DNA from: JAICSD01 sp035637115
GTDB taxonomy: Bacteria > Acidobacteriota > Vicinamibacteria > Vicinamibacterales > 2-12-FULL-66-21
Assembly: GCA_035637115.1 (NCBI GenBank)
Contig: DASPXV010000104.1
Coordinates: forward strand, 1 to 37,603
DNA: 37,603 nucleotides
Direction: 5' to 3'
Below the pieces are notes generated by a model, which saw only the letters and a program-made list of their open reading frames with translations, was not told the origin of the DNA and searched no databases. The position numbers and the translations under genes were made by a program. This document shows positions 1-7,424 of the stretch, piece by piece (the stretch's first letter is position 1; every line of letters begins with the position of its first letter).

Positions 1-189
1 ACCGGCATCGCGAACATCATCGTCCGGCCCGACTTGTTTTCTGAGCAGAAGGCCACGATCGTGGGAGAGCCCTACTTGCTGGTCGAGGGGACCCTGCAGA
101 TTCAAGAAGGGGTGACATCAGTGAAGGCTGACCGATTACACTCTCTCGGTGGCCGATCACCTGCGCTTGACTCGCACGATTTCCGGTAA
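1..189 (+). CDS. dnaE2: Error-prone DNA polymerase DnaE2, C-terminal end (partial)
   Basis: Frame 1 is open from the window edge to a TAA at 187-189 and gives the last 62 residues of a C-family polymerase. The sequence contains GIANIIVRPDLF, a YLLVEGTLQ strand and the ending SHDFR, which is how DnaE2 (ImuC) proteins characteristically end. In this family the tail forms an OB-fold. DnaE2 performs damage-tolerant translesion synthesis, usually with ImuA and ImuB, whose genes would lie upstream of the window. The fragment is too short to check the catalytic residues. The family call rests on the tail alone but is specific. Confidence 0.88.
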   Translation, partial: TGIANIIVRPDLFSEQKATIVGEPYLLVEGTLQIQEGVTSVKADRLHSLGGRSPALDSHDFR

Positions 190-235
190 GCCACCTGCCG
201 CTGAGGTGGCCTTGCGCTTGCAGTCCGAGGCGCGC

Positions 236-1168
236 ATGCGCAAGACAGAAATCTGTGTGGCTGCGTGCGCGCTCCTCGCTGCCTGCCACGCATCCATTCA
301 TTCCACGCTGACTGCGCCCCCGACAGCCGAACAAGTGGCTGAGCTTTGGGTGCAGCCCGAGACGGAGCGCGATCTGTTCTGGGGCGTCGGCGGCGAGGGC
401 CTCAAACCTGATCCGTCGCTCACCTACAAGGTGCTCGAAGTCAAACGCGCCGGCTTCAGCATGGGCCTGACCGTCCATGGCCCGGACGGCCGGAAGTGGA
501 GTGCGAAGATGCCCCCTGAAGCGCCGACCGAGGTCGTCGCCTCGCGGCTGCTCTGGGGCGTCGGCTATCATCAGCCACCCATTTATTACGTCGGGAGGTG
601 GAACGCCGACGGCGCGCCGGAGAAGAACCCGCAGCTTCCCGCCCGGTTCCGCGAGTCGAAGCCGGACTTCCATGGCCTCGACGCGAACGGCACCTGGTCC
701 TACTACGAGAACCCCTTCGTGGGGACAAAAGAGATGAACGGCCTGCTCGTGCTGCAGGTGATGCTCGGCAACTCCGACCTGAAGGACGAGCAGAACGCGC
801 TCTACAAATTGAAGGAGCCGTTCGAAGGGGCCTCGACGTGGTACGTGGCGCGCGATCTCGGGCAGTCGTTCGGCCGTACCGGCGTGATCGACGCGCCGCG
901 CGGGGACATCAAGGTCTTCGAGGAGACGCCGTTCATCAAGGGGGTCGCCGGCGGCCACGTCCGCTTCGATTATCGCGGCCGCCACGGACGCCTTATCGAT
1001 CACATCACGCCCGACGACGTGCGATGGATCTGCGGGAAGCTGGAGCGGCTGACGGACCGCCAATGGGACAACGCGTTTCGCGCGGGGGGCTACGCGCCGC
1101 AGATCGCGGCCCGCTTCATTACGCGCTTCAAGCAGAAGATTGCGGAAGGAATGGCCATCGCCCGATGA
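236..1168 (+). CDS. Lipoprotein with an atypical-kinase-like motif pattern
   Basis: 310 residues. The ATG at 236 is chosen because GAGG lies 5 bases upstream and it directly starts a lipoprotein signal peptide with lipobox LLAAC (Cys17). I do not recognise an exact family. The order of conserved-looking residues resembles the HipA/CotH/Fam20C-like kinase folds: a glycine-rich strand followed by SAKM (Lys91), TEVVASRLL (Glu99), then GNSDLKDEQN (179-187) like a catalytic loop, and RDLGQSFG (Asp207) like the metal-binding DxG. This is pattern matching, not a confirmed homology. The TGA overlaps the next ATG (ATGA), so it is probably translationally coupled to the DUF4956 membrane protein. If it is a kinase it acts outside the cytoplasm, which raises the question of its phosphate donor. 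Confidence 0.7.
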   Translation: MRKTEICVAACALLAACHASIHSTLTAPPTAEQVAELWVQPETERDLFWGVGGEGLKPDPSLTYKVLEVKRAGFSMGLTVHGPDGRKWSAKMPPEAPTEVVASRLLWGVGYHQPPIYYVGRWNADGAPEKNPQLPARFRESKPDFHGLDANGTWSYYENPFVGTKEMNGLLVLQVMLGNSDLKDEQNALYKLKEPFEGASTWYVARDLGQSFGRTGVIDAPRGDIKVFEETPFIKGVAGGHVRFDYRGRHGRLIDHITPDDVRWICGKLERLTDRQWDNAFRAGGYAPQIAARFITRFKQKIAEGMAIAR

Positions 1169-1932
1169 CCGTGTCGAACACGTGGAAGGCGTTGCTGATC
1201 ATCGCGCTGCTGTCACTGGTGCCACCGGTGCCGGTTGGCGCACAGACGCCCGCTGACGTCACCGGGCAGAACGACAGCGTCTTCGGCGTCATTCCTGCCG
1301 ACACCCGCGCCGAGGTCCGGCACGCGTTCATCCGGCTGCCGCTGGCGGCGCTGCTCGGCGCGGCGCTGGCGGTGCGGCCGAAGCGCAAGGGCACGCCGAC
1401 GCGGCAGCCGGCGGTTATCCAGACCCAGATTATTCTCGCGATCGTCGGCGCGGTGGTGATGCTCGTCGTCGGCACGAACCTCGCACGCGCCTTCGGCGTC
1501 GTCGGCGCCGCGGGACTGGTGCGCTACCGCGCGAAGGTCGAAGATCCGAAAGACGCCGGCGTCATGCTCTCCACGCTGGCGGTGGGGCTGGCGTCGGGCG
1601 TGGGGCTCTACGTCATGGCCGTGTTCTCCGCCGCGTTCATCCTCCTGGCGCTCTGGGTGATCGAATCGTTCGAGCCCGAGGGGCGGAAGCTGTTCGACCT
1701 GAAGATCAAGATGGGGGACGATACCGACAACCGCCGCAAGGAGTTCGACGCGATCCTGAATAAATTTCATGTAGACTTCGACTTGCTTTCCTCGTCGGAC
1801 GAAGAGGTGTGCTACGAGGTATGGGTGCCGCTCGAGATGCAGAAGGACCGGTTGTCGAACGCCCTGCTGCGGCTCGATCCGGAAGGGCACGGCGCCGTCG
1901 AATGGACCGAGAAAAAGCCTAAGACGAAGTGA
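1165..1932 (+). CDS. DUF4956-family membrane protein
   Basis: 255 residues, starting in a 4-base ATGA overlap with the lipoprotein gene. There is an N-terminal signal-like segment (about 8-26, ending VGA). Hydrophobic segments follow at about 57-71, 87-104 and 128-166. The stretch from about 110 to 150 (FGVVGAAGLVRYR, then DPKDAG and a glycine-rich helix) matches the core of DUF4956, a membrane family often found beside CotH-type kinases and VTC-like polyphosphate polymerase domains. The last 90 residues are soluble and look like a small alpha/beta domain. Its molecular role is unknown. The genes on both sides overlap it, so the three products probably work together at the envelope. Confidence 0.75.
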   Translation: MTVSNTWKALLIIALLSLVPPVPVGAQTPADVTGQNDSVFGVIPADTRAEVRHAFIRLPLAALLGAALAVRPKRKGTPTRQPAVIQTQIILAIVGAVVMLVVGTNLARAFGVVGAAGLVRYRAKVEDPKDAGVMLSTLAVGLASGVGLYVMAVFSAAFILLALWVIESFEPEGRKLFDLKIKMGDDTDNRRKEFDAILNKFHVDFDLLSSSDEEVCYEVWVPLEMQKDRLSNALLRLDPEGHGAVEWTEKKPKTK

Positions 1933-2783
1933 AGCTGATCATCCAGCCGGTCGACGGCGTCGCGCCGGTTGTCCGGGCCATCGACAGGGCGAAGAAGACG
2001 ATCGACATCGTCATCTTCCGCTTCGATCGCGACGAAATCGAGACGGCACTCCAGGCGGCGGTCGCAAGAGGGGTCGTGGTGCGCGCGCTCATCGCCCACA
2101 CGAACAAGGGGGGCGAGAAGAAGCTCCGCAAGCTGGAGCTGCGCCTGCTCGACGGGGGCGCCACGGTTGCGCGGACAGCGGACGACCTCACCCGTTACCA
2201 CGGGAAGCTGATGATCGTGGATAACGAGTTCCTGCACGTCTACGGCTTCAACTACACGACACTGGACATCGAGAAGAGCCGCAGCTTCGGGATCGTGACC
2301 CGCGATCGGAAGCTCGTGGCCGAGGCGATGAAGCTGTTCGACGCCGACGCGCTGCGGCAGAACTACACGCCGTCCCACGACAGGCTCGTCGTCAGTCCGG
2401 AAAACTCGCGGGAGTTGCTGACGTCCTTCATCAGGGGGGCAAGAAAGCAGTTGCTGATCTATGACGCGCAGGTCAGCGACAACGCGATCCAGAAGGTCCT
2501 GCAGGAACGCGCGAGGGGAGGCGTCGAGATCCGGATTATCGGCCGCCTCGAGAAGCCGTTGAAGGACGTCAAGGTCCGGAAGCTCGCCGACCTGCGCCTG
2601 CACGTCCGCGCCATCGTTCGTGACGGCAGGGAAGCGTTCATCGGCAGCCAGAGCCTGCGCCGCCTCGAGCTCGAGGATCGCCGCGAGGTCGGCATCATCA
2701 TCACGAACGCCCCGATCGTCCGCCGGCTGCAGGCCATCTTCGAGAGCGACTGGGCCAGGAAGAGCCGCACGAAAGCTGCGTAA
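1929..2783 (+). CDS. Phospholipase D-like phosphodiesterase
   Basis: 284 residues. The GTG start lies in a 4-base GTGA overlap with the DUF4956 gene. Two PLD half-sites are visible. The first is canonical: H91-G-K93 followed by Asp98 (YHGKLMIVDN) and a downstream Asn-containing strand. The second reads H225-V-R227 with Asp232 (LHVRAIVRDG) and then GSQSL, so Arg replaces the usual Lys of HxK. No signal peptide is seen, so it is probably cytoplasmic or membrane-associated. PLD-family enzymes cleave or transfer phosphodiesters in phospholipids or nucleic acids, and the substrate here cannot be read from sequence. Coupling to the envelope genes favours a lipid or glycopolymer substrate. Confidence 0.82.
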   Translation: MKLIIQPVDGVAPVVRAIDRAKKTIDIVIFRFDRDEIETALQAAVARGVVVRALIAHTNKGGEKKLRKLELRLLDGGATVARTADDLTRYHGKLMIVDNEFLHVYGFNYTTLDIEKSRSFGIVTRDRKLVAEAMKLFDADALRQNYTPSHDRLVVSPENSRELLTSFIRGARKQLLIYDAQVSDNAIQKVLQERARGGVEIRIIGRLEKPLKDVKVRKLADLRLHVRAIVRDGREAFIGSQSLRRLELEDRREVGIIITNAPIVRRLQAIFESDWARKSRTKAA

Positions 2784-2784
2784 G

Positions 2785-3753
2785 CTATTTACGCCGGCTG
2801 ATGATTCCCGCGTCGATCACGGCGCTGCTCGAATCGATCGCGTTGAACGTGAGCGTATCGCCGTCGATCTCCATCAGCATGAACGTGTTTGTGGTGTCGT
2901 TGCCGAACGCCGTCAGCGGGGATCCACGCCGGAGGTCGCCGCGCCGCAGCTGTCCTGACGAGCCCTCGACGAAGTATTGGATGCCGTTCTGCGGTTTGAT
3001 CCGCTCGTAGGTGTGGTCGTGGCCGTTGAGCACCATCGAGACGTTGTACTGGACGAACAGCGGCTCGAGGACGGCGCGGAGCTTCAGCTGCGAGCCATGA
3101 GTGCCGGCGGATGAATAGAGCGGGTGGTGGAAGTACGCGATCTTCCACTTCTCTCCGGACTTCTTCAACTCCTCCTCGATCCATTTGAGCTGGTCCTGGT
3201 CCATGTAGGTGCTCTCGAGCGCGAAAAACCTGACGTCCTCCTTCGGCGCCTTGAAGGAGTAATAGAGCTTTCCCTCCATGTTGTACAGCTTGTAGTGCCG
3301 CTGCTCGCGCGAGTCGTGGTTGCCCAGACTTGCGTAAAACTTGACCCCCTTGTCGAGCAGCGTCTTGTATGGAGCCTCGAACTTGTTCACAAAATCCTGC
3401 GGCCGGTCGGAGCCGTAGATGTTGTCCCCCATCATCACGACGAGCGGGAACTGGAACCGCGCGTACCACGCCGCCAGTTGCTCCGCGAGTTGGTACTCCG
3501 GCCGATCGCCGGTCCCGTTGTCTCCGATTACCGCGAAGTGAAGCGTGTTGGACTTGTTAGGCAGCGGGACCTGTCCTGCAGCCTGCGCGGGTGCCGCGGT
3601 GGCGGCCGACGCCGCGTTGCGATCGCCTGCGACCGCGACCGAGCGGCTCGACTCAGCCCCCGCACAGCAGACGAGAGATACCAGCGCCCAGGCAAGGGCC
3701 AGCGGCGGAATGCGGAGCATTCGACGGTTGCGCATCTTCCGAAATCTCTTCAT
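2785..3753 (-). CDS. Secreted calcineurin-like metallophosphatase
   Basis: 322 residues from the ATG at 3753, which begins 4 bases after the stop of the upstream gene. Later ATGs at 3735 and 3720 are possible starts. A basic, then hydrophobic N-terminus (about 14-31, with Cys29-Cys30 as a possible lipid site) indicates export. The dinuclear metal signature is complete: GDNG (78), GDNIYG (109-114), GNHD, FHHPLY and GHDHTYER. It resembles tartrate-resistant/purple acid phosphatase-like enzymes. The exact substrate is unknown. It converges with the PLD gene with a single base between the two stop codons and no obvious terminator. Confidence 0.85.
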   Translation of the reverse strand: MKRFRKMRNRRMLRIPPLALAWALVSLVCCAGAESSRSVAVAGDRNAASAATAAPAQAAGQVPLPNKSNTLHFAVIGDNGTGDRPEYQLAEQLAAWYARFQFPLVVMMGDNIYGSDRPQDFVNKFEAPYKTLLDKGVKFYASLGNHDSREQRHYKLYNMEGKLYYSFKAPKEDVRFFALESTYMDQDQLKWIEEELKKSGEKWKIAYFHHPLYSSAGTHGSQLKLRAVLEPLFVQYNVSMVLNGHDHTYERIKPQNGIQYFVEGSSGQLRRGDLRRGSPLTAFGNDTTNTFMLMEIDGDTLTFNAIDSSSAVIDAGIISRRK

Positions 3754-3757
3754 CTCT

Positions 3758-4333
3758 TCAGGGGATTGCGCGCTCGACCCAGTCGGCAATCGTATGCGAG
3801 CGCGGGTCGAACAGTATCAGGTTCGCCTGGATGAAGCGGTATTCGAGCTCCTCGGGAAGCTTCGGGAGCTCCGCGAGCACCTGCGGCGGCACCGTGGAGA
3901 TCGGCACTTCATCAGGATACCGCCCGTTGACGGTGAGCTTCACCGAGCCCTTGTACTCCTTGTCGAGGATCTCGCTCTTGATCTGGAGGCCGTCCTTGCC
4001 ACTGAAGATCGGGCGAAGCAGCTTGCGCACCAGGCGCTGCATCGCGGGAAAGAAAAGCTCCCCCTGCTTCGCCGTCTTGCGCGCCTCCTGAACCAGCACG
4101 GCGAGGGCGCGCTCATGTTTGTCGATTTCGGTGGGATTCGTCTGTTTCGGCAAGGCTGGGAGCGTCGCTTCGAGCTTCTTGTGGAGCGCGACGTATTCAT
4201 CGACGCGTCGCACGAACTCCTGCAGTGTCGCCGCATTCGGGTTCACGCGCGGGGGGTTGCGTTGAGGGGCGGCGCCGAGCGGCGCGCTCGCGATGATGAG
4301 GCCGACGATCGCCGCCTGGAGCATTCGCAGCAT
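3758..4333 (-). CDS. Secreted protein of unknown function
   Basis: 191 residues with a clear signal peptide (hydrophobic about 5-20, cleavage near GAA). I do not recognise the family. The mature protein is mostly helical and charged (about 35-100), then has a short beta-rich stretch around VKLTVNGRYPDEVPISTVPP and ends with a segment that mentions no known motif. It lies directly upstream of the metallophosphatase with a 4-base gap, so the two are probably cotranscribed and both exported. Nothing in the sequence points to catalysis. It could be a partner or substrate-binding factor of the phosphatase, which is inference from position only. Confidence 0.7.
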   Translation of the reverse strand: MLRMLQAAIVGLIIASAPLGAAPQRNPPRVNPNAATLQEFVRRVDEYVALHKKLEATLPALPKQTNPTEIDKHERALAVLVQEARKTAKQGELFFPAMQRLVRKLLRPIFSGKDGLQIKSEILDKEYKGSVKLTVNGRYPDEVPISTVPPQVLAELPKLPEELEYRFIQANLILFDPRSHTIADWVERAIP

Positions 4334-4367
4334 GACTGCGAGTTATGCAAGAGGTAAGCCGGACCGA

Positions 4368-4871
4368 CTAGCCGCGGTAGTTGCCGAACTGGAGCGCGCA
4401 GCCGAAGTCGTGTTCCCTGAGCTGGCGCATCGCTTCCTGAAGCTCGTCTTTCGATGCTGACGTCACGCGAACCTGGTCAGCCATGATCGCCGCCTGCACC
4501 CTCTTCAACTTCTTCTCTTTCAGAAACTTCACGATCTCTTTTGCCGCCTCCGTGGGGATTCCCTGCTGAAGCGTGATCGTGCGCTTGACCGTATCGTTGG
4601 CGGCGCGCTCGGTCTCGCCCGGGGTCAGGTTCTTGGTCGGGACGCCGCGGCGGACCATGCGGGTCTGCAGGATTTCCCACAGCGCATTCATCTTGAAGTC
4701 GTCGTCTGCCGTCAGGACGATCGTGTTCTCCGTCTTGTTCAACTCGATCGCGGCACGCGAGCCCTTGAAGTCGTAGCGTTGTGCGACTTCCTTCCGCGCC
4801 TGGTTCACGGCGTTGTCGACCTCCTGGAGATCGACCGTGGACGTGATATCGAATGACGCCGCCTGCGCCAT
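4368..4871 (-). CDS. yajQ: YajQ-family nucleotide-binding protein
   Basis: 167 residues, close to the 163 of E. coli YajQ. The start is ATG at 4871, overlapping the upstream radical SAM stop by one base (TGATG). The N-terminus ASFDITSTVDLQEV and the RYDFKGS and TADDDFK segments are hallmark YajQ positions. The C-terminus QVRVTSASKDELQ...REHDFGCALQFGNYRG closes the duplicated ferredoxin-like fold. Family members bind nucleotides, and in some bacteria bind cyclic di-GMP and act as effectors. Coupling to a radical SAM gene is unusual and may be functional or simply an operon accident. Confidence 0.93.
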   Translation of the reverse strand: MAQAASFDITSTVDLQEVDNAVNQARKEVAQRYDFKGSRAAIELNKTENTIVLTADDDFKMNALWEILQTRMVRRGVPTKNLTPGETERAANDTVKRTITLQQGIPTEAAKEIVKFLKEKKLKRVQAAIMADQVRVTSASKDELQEAMRQLREHDFGCALQFGNYRG

Positions 4872-5845
4872 CAGGCCACCGCCTCGCGGCGATTGCGCAA
4901 GCTCCGGCCGATCCTGAGCGACGTCTCGAACAGCGCGCCCACGCGGATCCCGCCGGGCAGCCGGTGCGCGCCGACCGCCGCGAGGCCTGCCGACGCGATG
5001 CAGCCGCACTGCGAGCAGTCCGGGTTGCCGCCGAACTGGCAGGGCGTAATGCGGTGCTCGAAGTCCGCGGAGATGCACGACGTCGTCTGCGCGAAGATGC
5101 ACTCGTCCGGACTTTCGGGAGGGGATGCGTACTGTTGCACGAGCCCGGCCGGCATGGCGATCTTCTTGTACTTCACGCGCAGGGACATCAACGCCGCGAC
5201 GACGCGTTCGCGGTCCTGCGGCGTGAGAATTTCCGGCGACACCTCGCCGATTTGCGGCGTGTAGAGACTGAACCAAATTTGCCGCACGTGCGAGTTGTCC
5301 GACCAGAGCCGGGCGAATTCCTCCAGGTATCCGTCGCGCTGGACCTGCTGCCGCGTCACTGTGCAGTGCACGGTGATCTGGTGACCGTCGATGTGCTTGT
5401 GGATGCGATCGTAGGTCGCAGGAGTGCGGCGGGCGTCGTGCTCAGGTTGCAGTCCGTCGATCGAGACGCAGATCTGGAGCCGCGGAATCTTCGCCCACTC
5501 GCGCGGAATCGGCCGCACCGCGCTGGTCACGAGCTGCGTGTAGACCCTGCGTTCGGCGAGTTTCGGCAGAATCACATCGAGCTCGCGGAAGCGGACCAGC
5601 GGTTCGCCGCCGACGATCGACACGTGAATCGGACTCTCTTCGTCGACGATCGCGAGGACGCGATCGATCAGCTCCTGTCCCTTGAAATCGGTGACCTGGC
5701 GGAGCGTGACCTCTCCTCCGAGGTGCTCGCCACCGTACGCGTAACATCCCGGACAGCGAAGCGGACATTCCCGGGTGATCTCGATCGAGAGCGAGGGGCG
5801 ATAACCGCGGAGAATCTTCCCCCACGCCGTGATAATGCCTTCCAT
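4871..5845 (-). CDS. Radical SAM protein with C-terminal cysteine cluster
   Basis: 324 residues. The [4Fe-4S]-SAM motif is C27-x3-C31-x2-C34 (ECPLRCPGC), followed by the SAM-binding GGEP near residue 80 and the expected beta/alpha repeats. The C-terminal third has at least six cysteines (DECIF, TTSC, TPCQFGG, PDCSQCGC), consistent with a SPASM- or twitch-type auxiliary iron-sulfur site. Radical SAM/SPASM proteins modify peptides, tRNAs or small molecules. No precursor peptide is seen nearby, so the substrate is unknown. It overlaps yajQ by one base and lies 37 bases downstream of the DUF4097 gene, so it may head its own operon or share one. Confidence 0.85.
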   Translation of the reverse strand: MEGIITAWGKILRGYRPSLSIEITRECPLRCPGCYAYGGEHLGGEVTLRQVTDFKGQELIDRVLAIVDEESPIHVSIVGGEPLVRFRELDVILPKLAERRVYTQLVTSAVRPIPREWAKIPRLQICVSIDGLQPEHDARRTPATYDRIHKHIDGHQITVHCTVTRQQVQRDGYLEEFARLWSDNSHVRQIWFSLYTPQIGEVSPEILTPQDRERVVAALMSLRVKYKKIAMPAGLVQQYASPPESPDECIFAQTTSCISADFEHRITPCQFGGNPDCSQCGCIASAGLAAVGAHRLPGGIRVGALFETSLRIGRSLRNRREAVA

Positions 5846-5882
5846 CGGCGCGATCTTATCATCGCGCCCGGACGCGACGGAA

Positions 5883-6665
5883 CTACTCGCGCTTCAGCGT
5901 GATGCTGCCGTTGACGCTTTCGAGCGCCAGCGTGCGCCCCCCGCCGCCGATGGTTCCTTCGAGCCTGCGGCGCGAGATCCGCCCGCTGACGGTGAGCGGG
6001 AAGTCGGTGTTGATGTCTCCGTTTAAGGTGGCCACGCGAACATCCGTGTTCAACGTCTGGGGGAGCGTCAGCGTAATGCTGCCGTTCACGGTCTGCATCT
6101 GCAGCGTGTCCGACCAGTCGGCGCGTCCCATCTCGCCACGGATCGAGCCGTTGACCGTCGACGCGCGTCCCATGCCGGTAGTCGAGAACGTCGCCGATCC
6201 GTTGACGGTGTTCAGTTCAACGTCGCCGTTCAATCGCGTCGCTTCGACTTCGCCGTTCACCGTCCTGCCAATGAACGTCACCCTCGCGGGAACGCGCACG
6301 GTGAAACGAACGGTCACGTCGTTGTTCTGCACGTTCATGTGTCCGCCATTGCCGGGCGCGCATTCGTTCGGGCGCGACCCTTCGCGGTTCGGATACACCG
6401 CGCAGATCGTGACCCCGCCGCCGTGCGGTACGACTTCGATCCGCACATCTTCAGGATTGTCGCGGCGCGATCGTTTCTCCGCTACCACCTCGACCTCATT
6501 GGTGCTCGACGGTTCAGCGCGAACATCGCCGTTCACGCCCTTGACCTCGATTGCGCGTCCCTGCGGAATCGCGCCGTGCCAGCGAAAGTCCTGAGCCGAC
6601 GCGGCAGTCGAACCCAGGAGGACTGCGGCGAAAGCCGCGGTCAGAATGCGCCGTCTGGTTTTCAT
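5883..6665 (-). CDS. Secreted DUF4097 beta-repeat protein
   Basis: 260 residues with a signal peptide (MKTRRR, then a hydrophobic stretch to SAQ at about 25). The mature part is built of repeated short beta units with the recurring V-N-G or L-N-G turn (VKGVNGDV, RTVNGEV, RLNGDVEL, NTVNGSA, STVNGSI, QTVNGSI, ATLNGDI, ESVNGSI), typical of DUF4097 adhesin-like beta-solenoids. One Cys pair (ICAVY and NECAPG) sits in a loop and may form a disulfide in the periplasm. These proteins are common in Acidobacteriota, Bacteroidota and Firmicutes, often near anti-sigma factors, but no enzymatic role is known. A short hairpin lies right before the start codon. Confidence 0.82.
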   Translation of the reverse strand: MKTRRRILTAAFAAVLLGSTAASAQDFRWHGAIPQGRAIEVKGVNGDVRAEPSSTNEVEVVAEKRSRRDNPEDVRIEVVPHGGGVTICAVYPNREGSRPNECAPGNGGHMNVQNNDVTVRFTVRVPARVTFIGRTVNGEVEATRLNGDVELNTVNGSATFSTTGMGRASTVNGSIRGEMGRADWSDTLQMQTVNGSITLTLPQTLNTDVRVATLNGDINTDFPLTVSGRISRRRLEGTIGGGGRTLALESVNGSITLKRE

Positions 6666-6681
6666 GCCCGCTTAGACGGGC
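6666..6681 (-). promoter_or_regulatory. Hairpin immediately upstream of the DUF4097 start
   Basis: Read on the minus strand, GCCCG-tctaag-CGGGC ends directly before the ATG at 6665. No Shine-Dalgarno sequence is visible elsewhere in the leader, so the only purine-rich stretch (AAGCGGG) is in the stem. It could restrain translation initiation. This is structure seen in the sequence. The regulatory role is inference. Confidence 0.35.
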
Positions 6682-6730
6682 CGGCCGTGCTCGAGGGTTG
6701 CCCTGATGAGTTAAGTCCTTATCCTTCAGC

Positions 6731-6759
6731 TTGATCCAAAGGGTCAGGCATGGTTCAAT
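6731..6759 (+). promoter_or_regulatory. Possible sigma-70-like promoter
   Basis: TTGATC at 6731-6736 and TTCAAT at 6754-6759 are separated by 17 bases. Each matches the -35 or -10 consensus at four of six positions. It would give a leader of about 75 bases for the DUF882 gene at 6842. Such matches occur by chance, and promoter consensus in Acidobacteriota is not well characterised. Confidence 0.3.
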
Positions 6760-6841
6760 AGAGATACACCAACCCGATTTGAACCTGGCCGCAGCCTTCG
6801 CCCAGGCCTCTGGCGAGGCGGACGCTTTTCGGTACGCGCAC

Positions 6842-7414
6842 ATGAAACAACTCAGCCGTCGGAATTTTCTTGGAATCGGTGCGGCCGCAGCGGCCACGGC
6901 CCTCGTCCCTGTGAAGGCGTTCGCCGCCGGCAGCGCCGCGAAGTCAGCAGGCGGTCTTGCGCCCGAGCGCATGCTGTCGTTCTTCCACACACACACCGGC
7001 GAGCGTCTCTCGACCGCGTATTGCGCCGGGGGTGAGTACTTTCCCGCGGCGCTGCACAACGTGAATACGCTGCTGCGCGACTTCCGCGTCAACCAGGTGA
7101 AGCCGATCGATCTCGCACTCCTCGATCTGCTGTTCGAACTGAACGGCACGCTCGCCACCGCGCAGCCGTTCCACGTGATCTCCGGCTATCGCACCCCGCA
7201 GACCAATGCGATGCTGCAGGAGCGCGGCGGTTCGCACAGCGGCGTCGCGTCACACAGCCTGCATATTGAAGGAAAGGCGATCGACATCCGCGTGCCCGGA
7301 GTGAACCTCGAGCACCTGCGCGACGCGGCGAAGTCCCTCAAGATTGGCGGCGTCGGCTTCTATCCCGCCTCGAACTTCGTCCACGTCGACACAGGACGCG
7401 TCCGCTACTGGTAA
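6842..7414 (+). CDS. Tat-exported DUF882 / M15-like peptidase
   Basis: 190 residues from ATG 6842, chosen because it begins a twin-arginine signal (SRRNFLG followed by an alanine-rich helix to AFA). An in-frame upstream start would bury the signal. The mature domain matches DUF882 (YcbK-like, peptidase M15A fold): ISGYRTPQTNAM, then HSLHIEGKAIDIR supplying the His and Asp zinc ligands, and a final FVHVDTGRVRYW with the third His. Family members act on peptidoglycan peptides or their remodelling in the periplasm. The next gene, encoding a SET-domain protein, begins 10 bases after the stop, so the two are probably cotranscribed. Confidence 0.88.
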   Translation: MKQLSRRNFLGIGAAAAATALVPVKAFAAGSAAKSAGGLAPERMLSFFHTHTGERLSTAYCAGGEYFPAALHNVNTLLRDFRVNQVKPIDLALLDLLFELNGTLATAQPFHVISGYRTPQTNAMLQERGGSHSGVASHSLHIEGKAIDIRVPGVNLEHLRDAAKSLKIGGVGFYPASNFVHVDTGRVRYW

Positions 7415-7424
7415 GATCGATCGA

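Noticed and set aside
17..1063. Long minus-strand frame opposite the lipoprotein
   Set aside because: The plus-strand frame has a signal peptide, lipobox, ribosome site and coupled neighbours. The minus frame is compositional shadow of GC-rich coding DNA.
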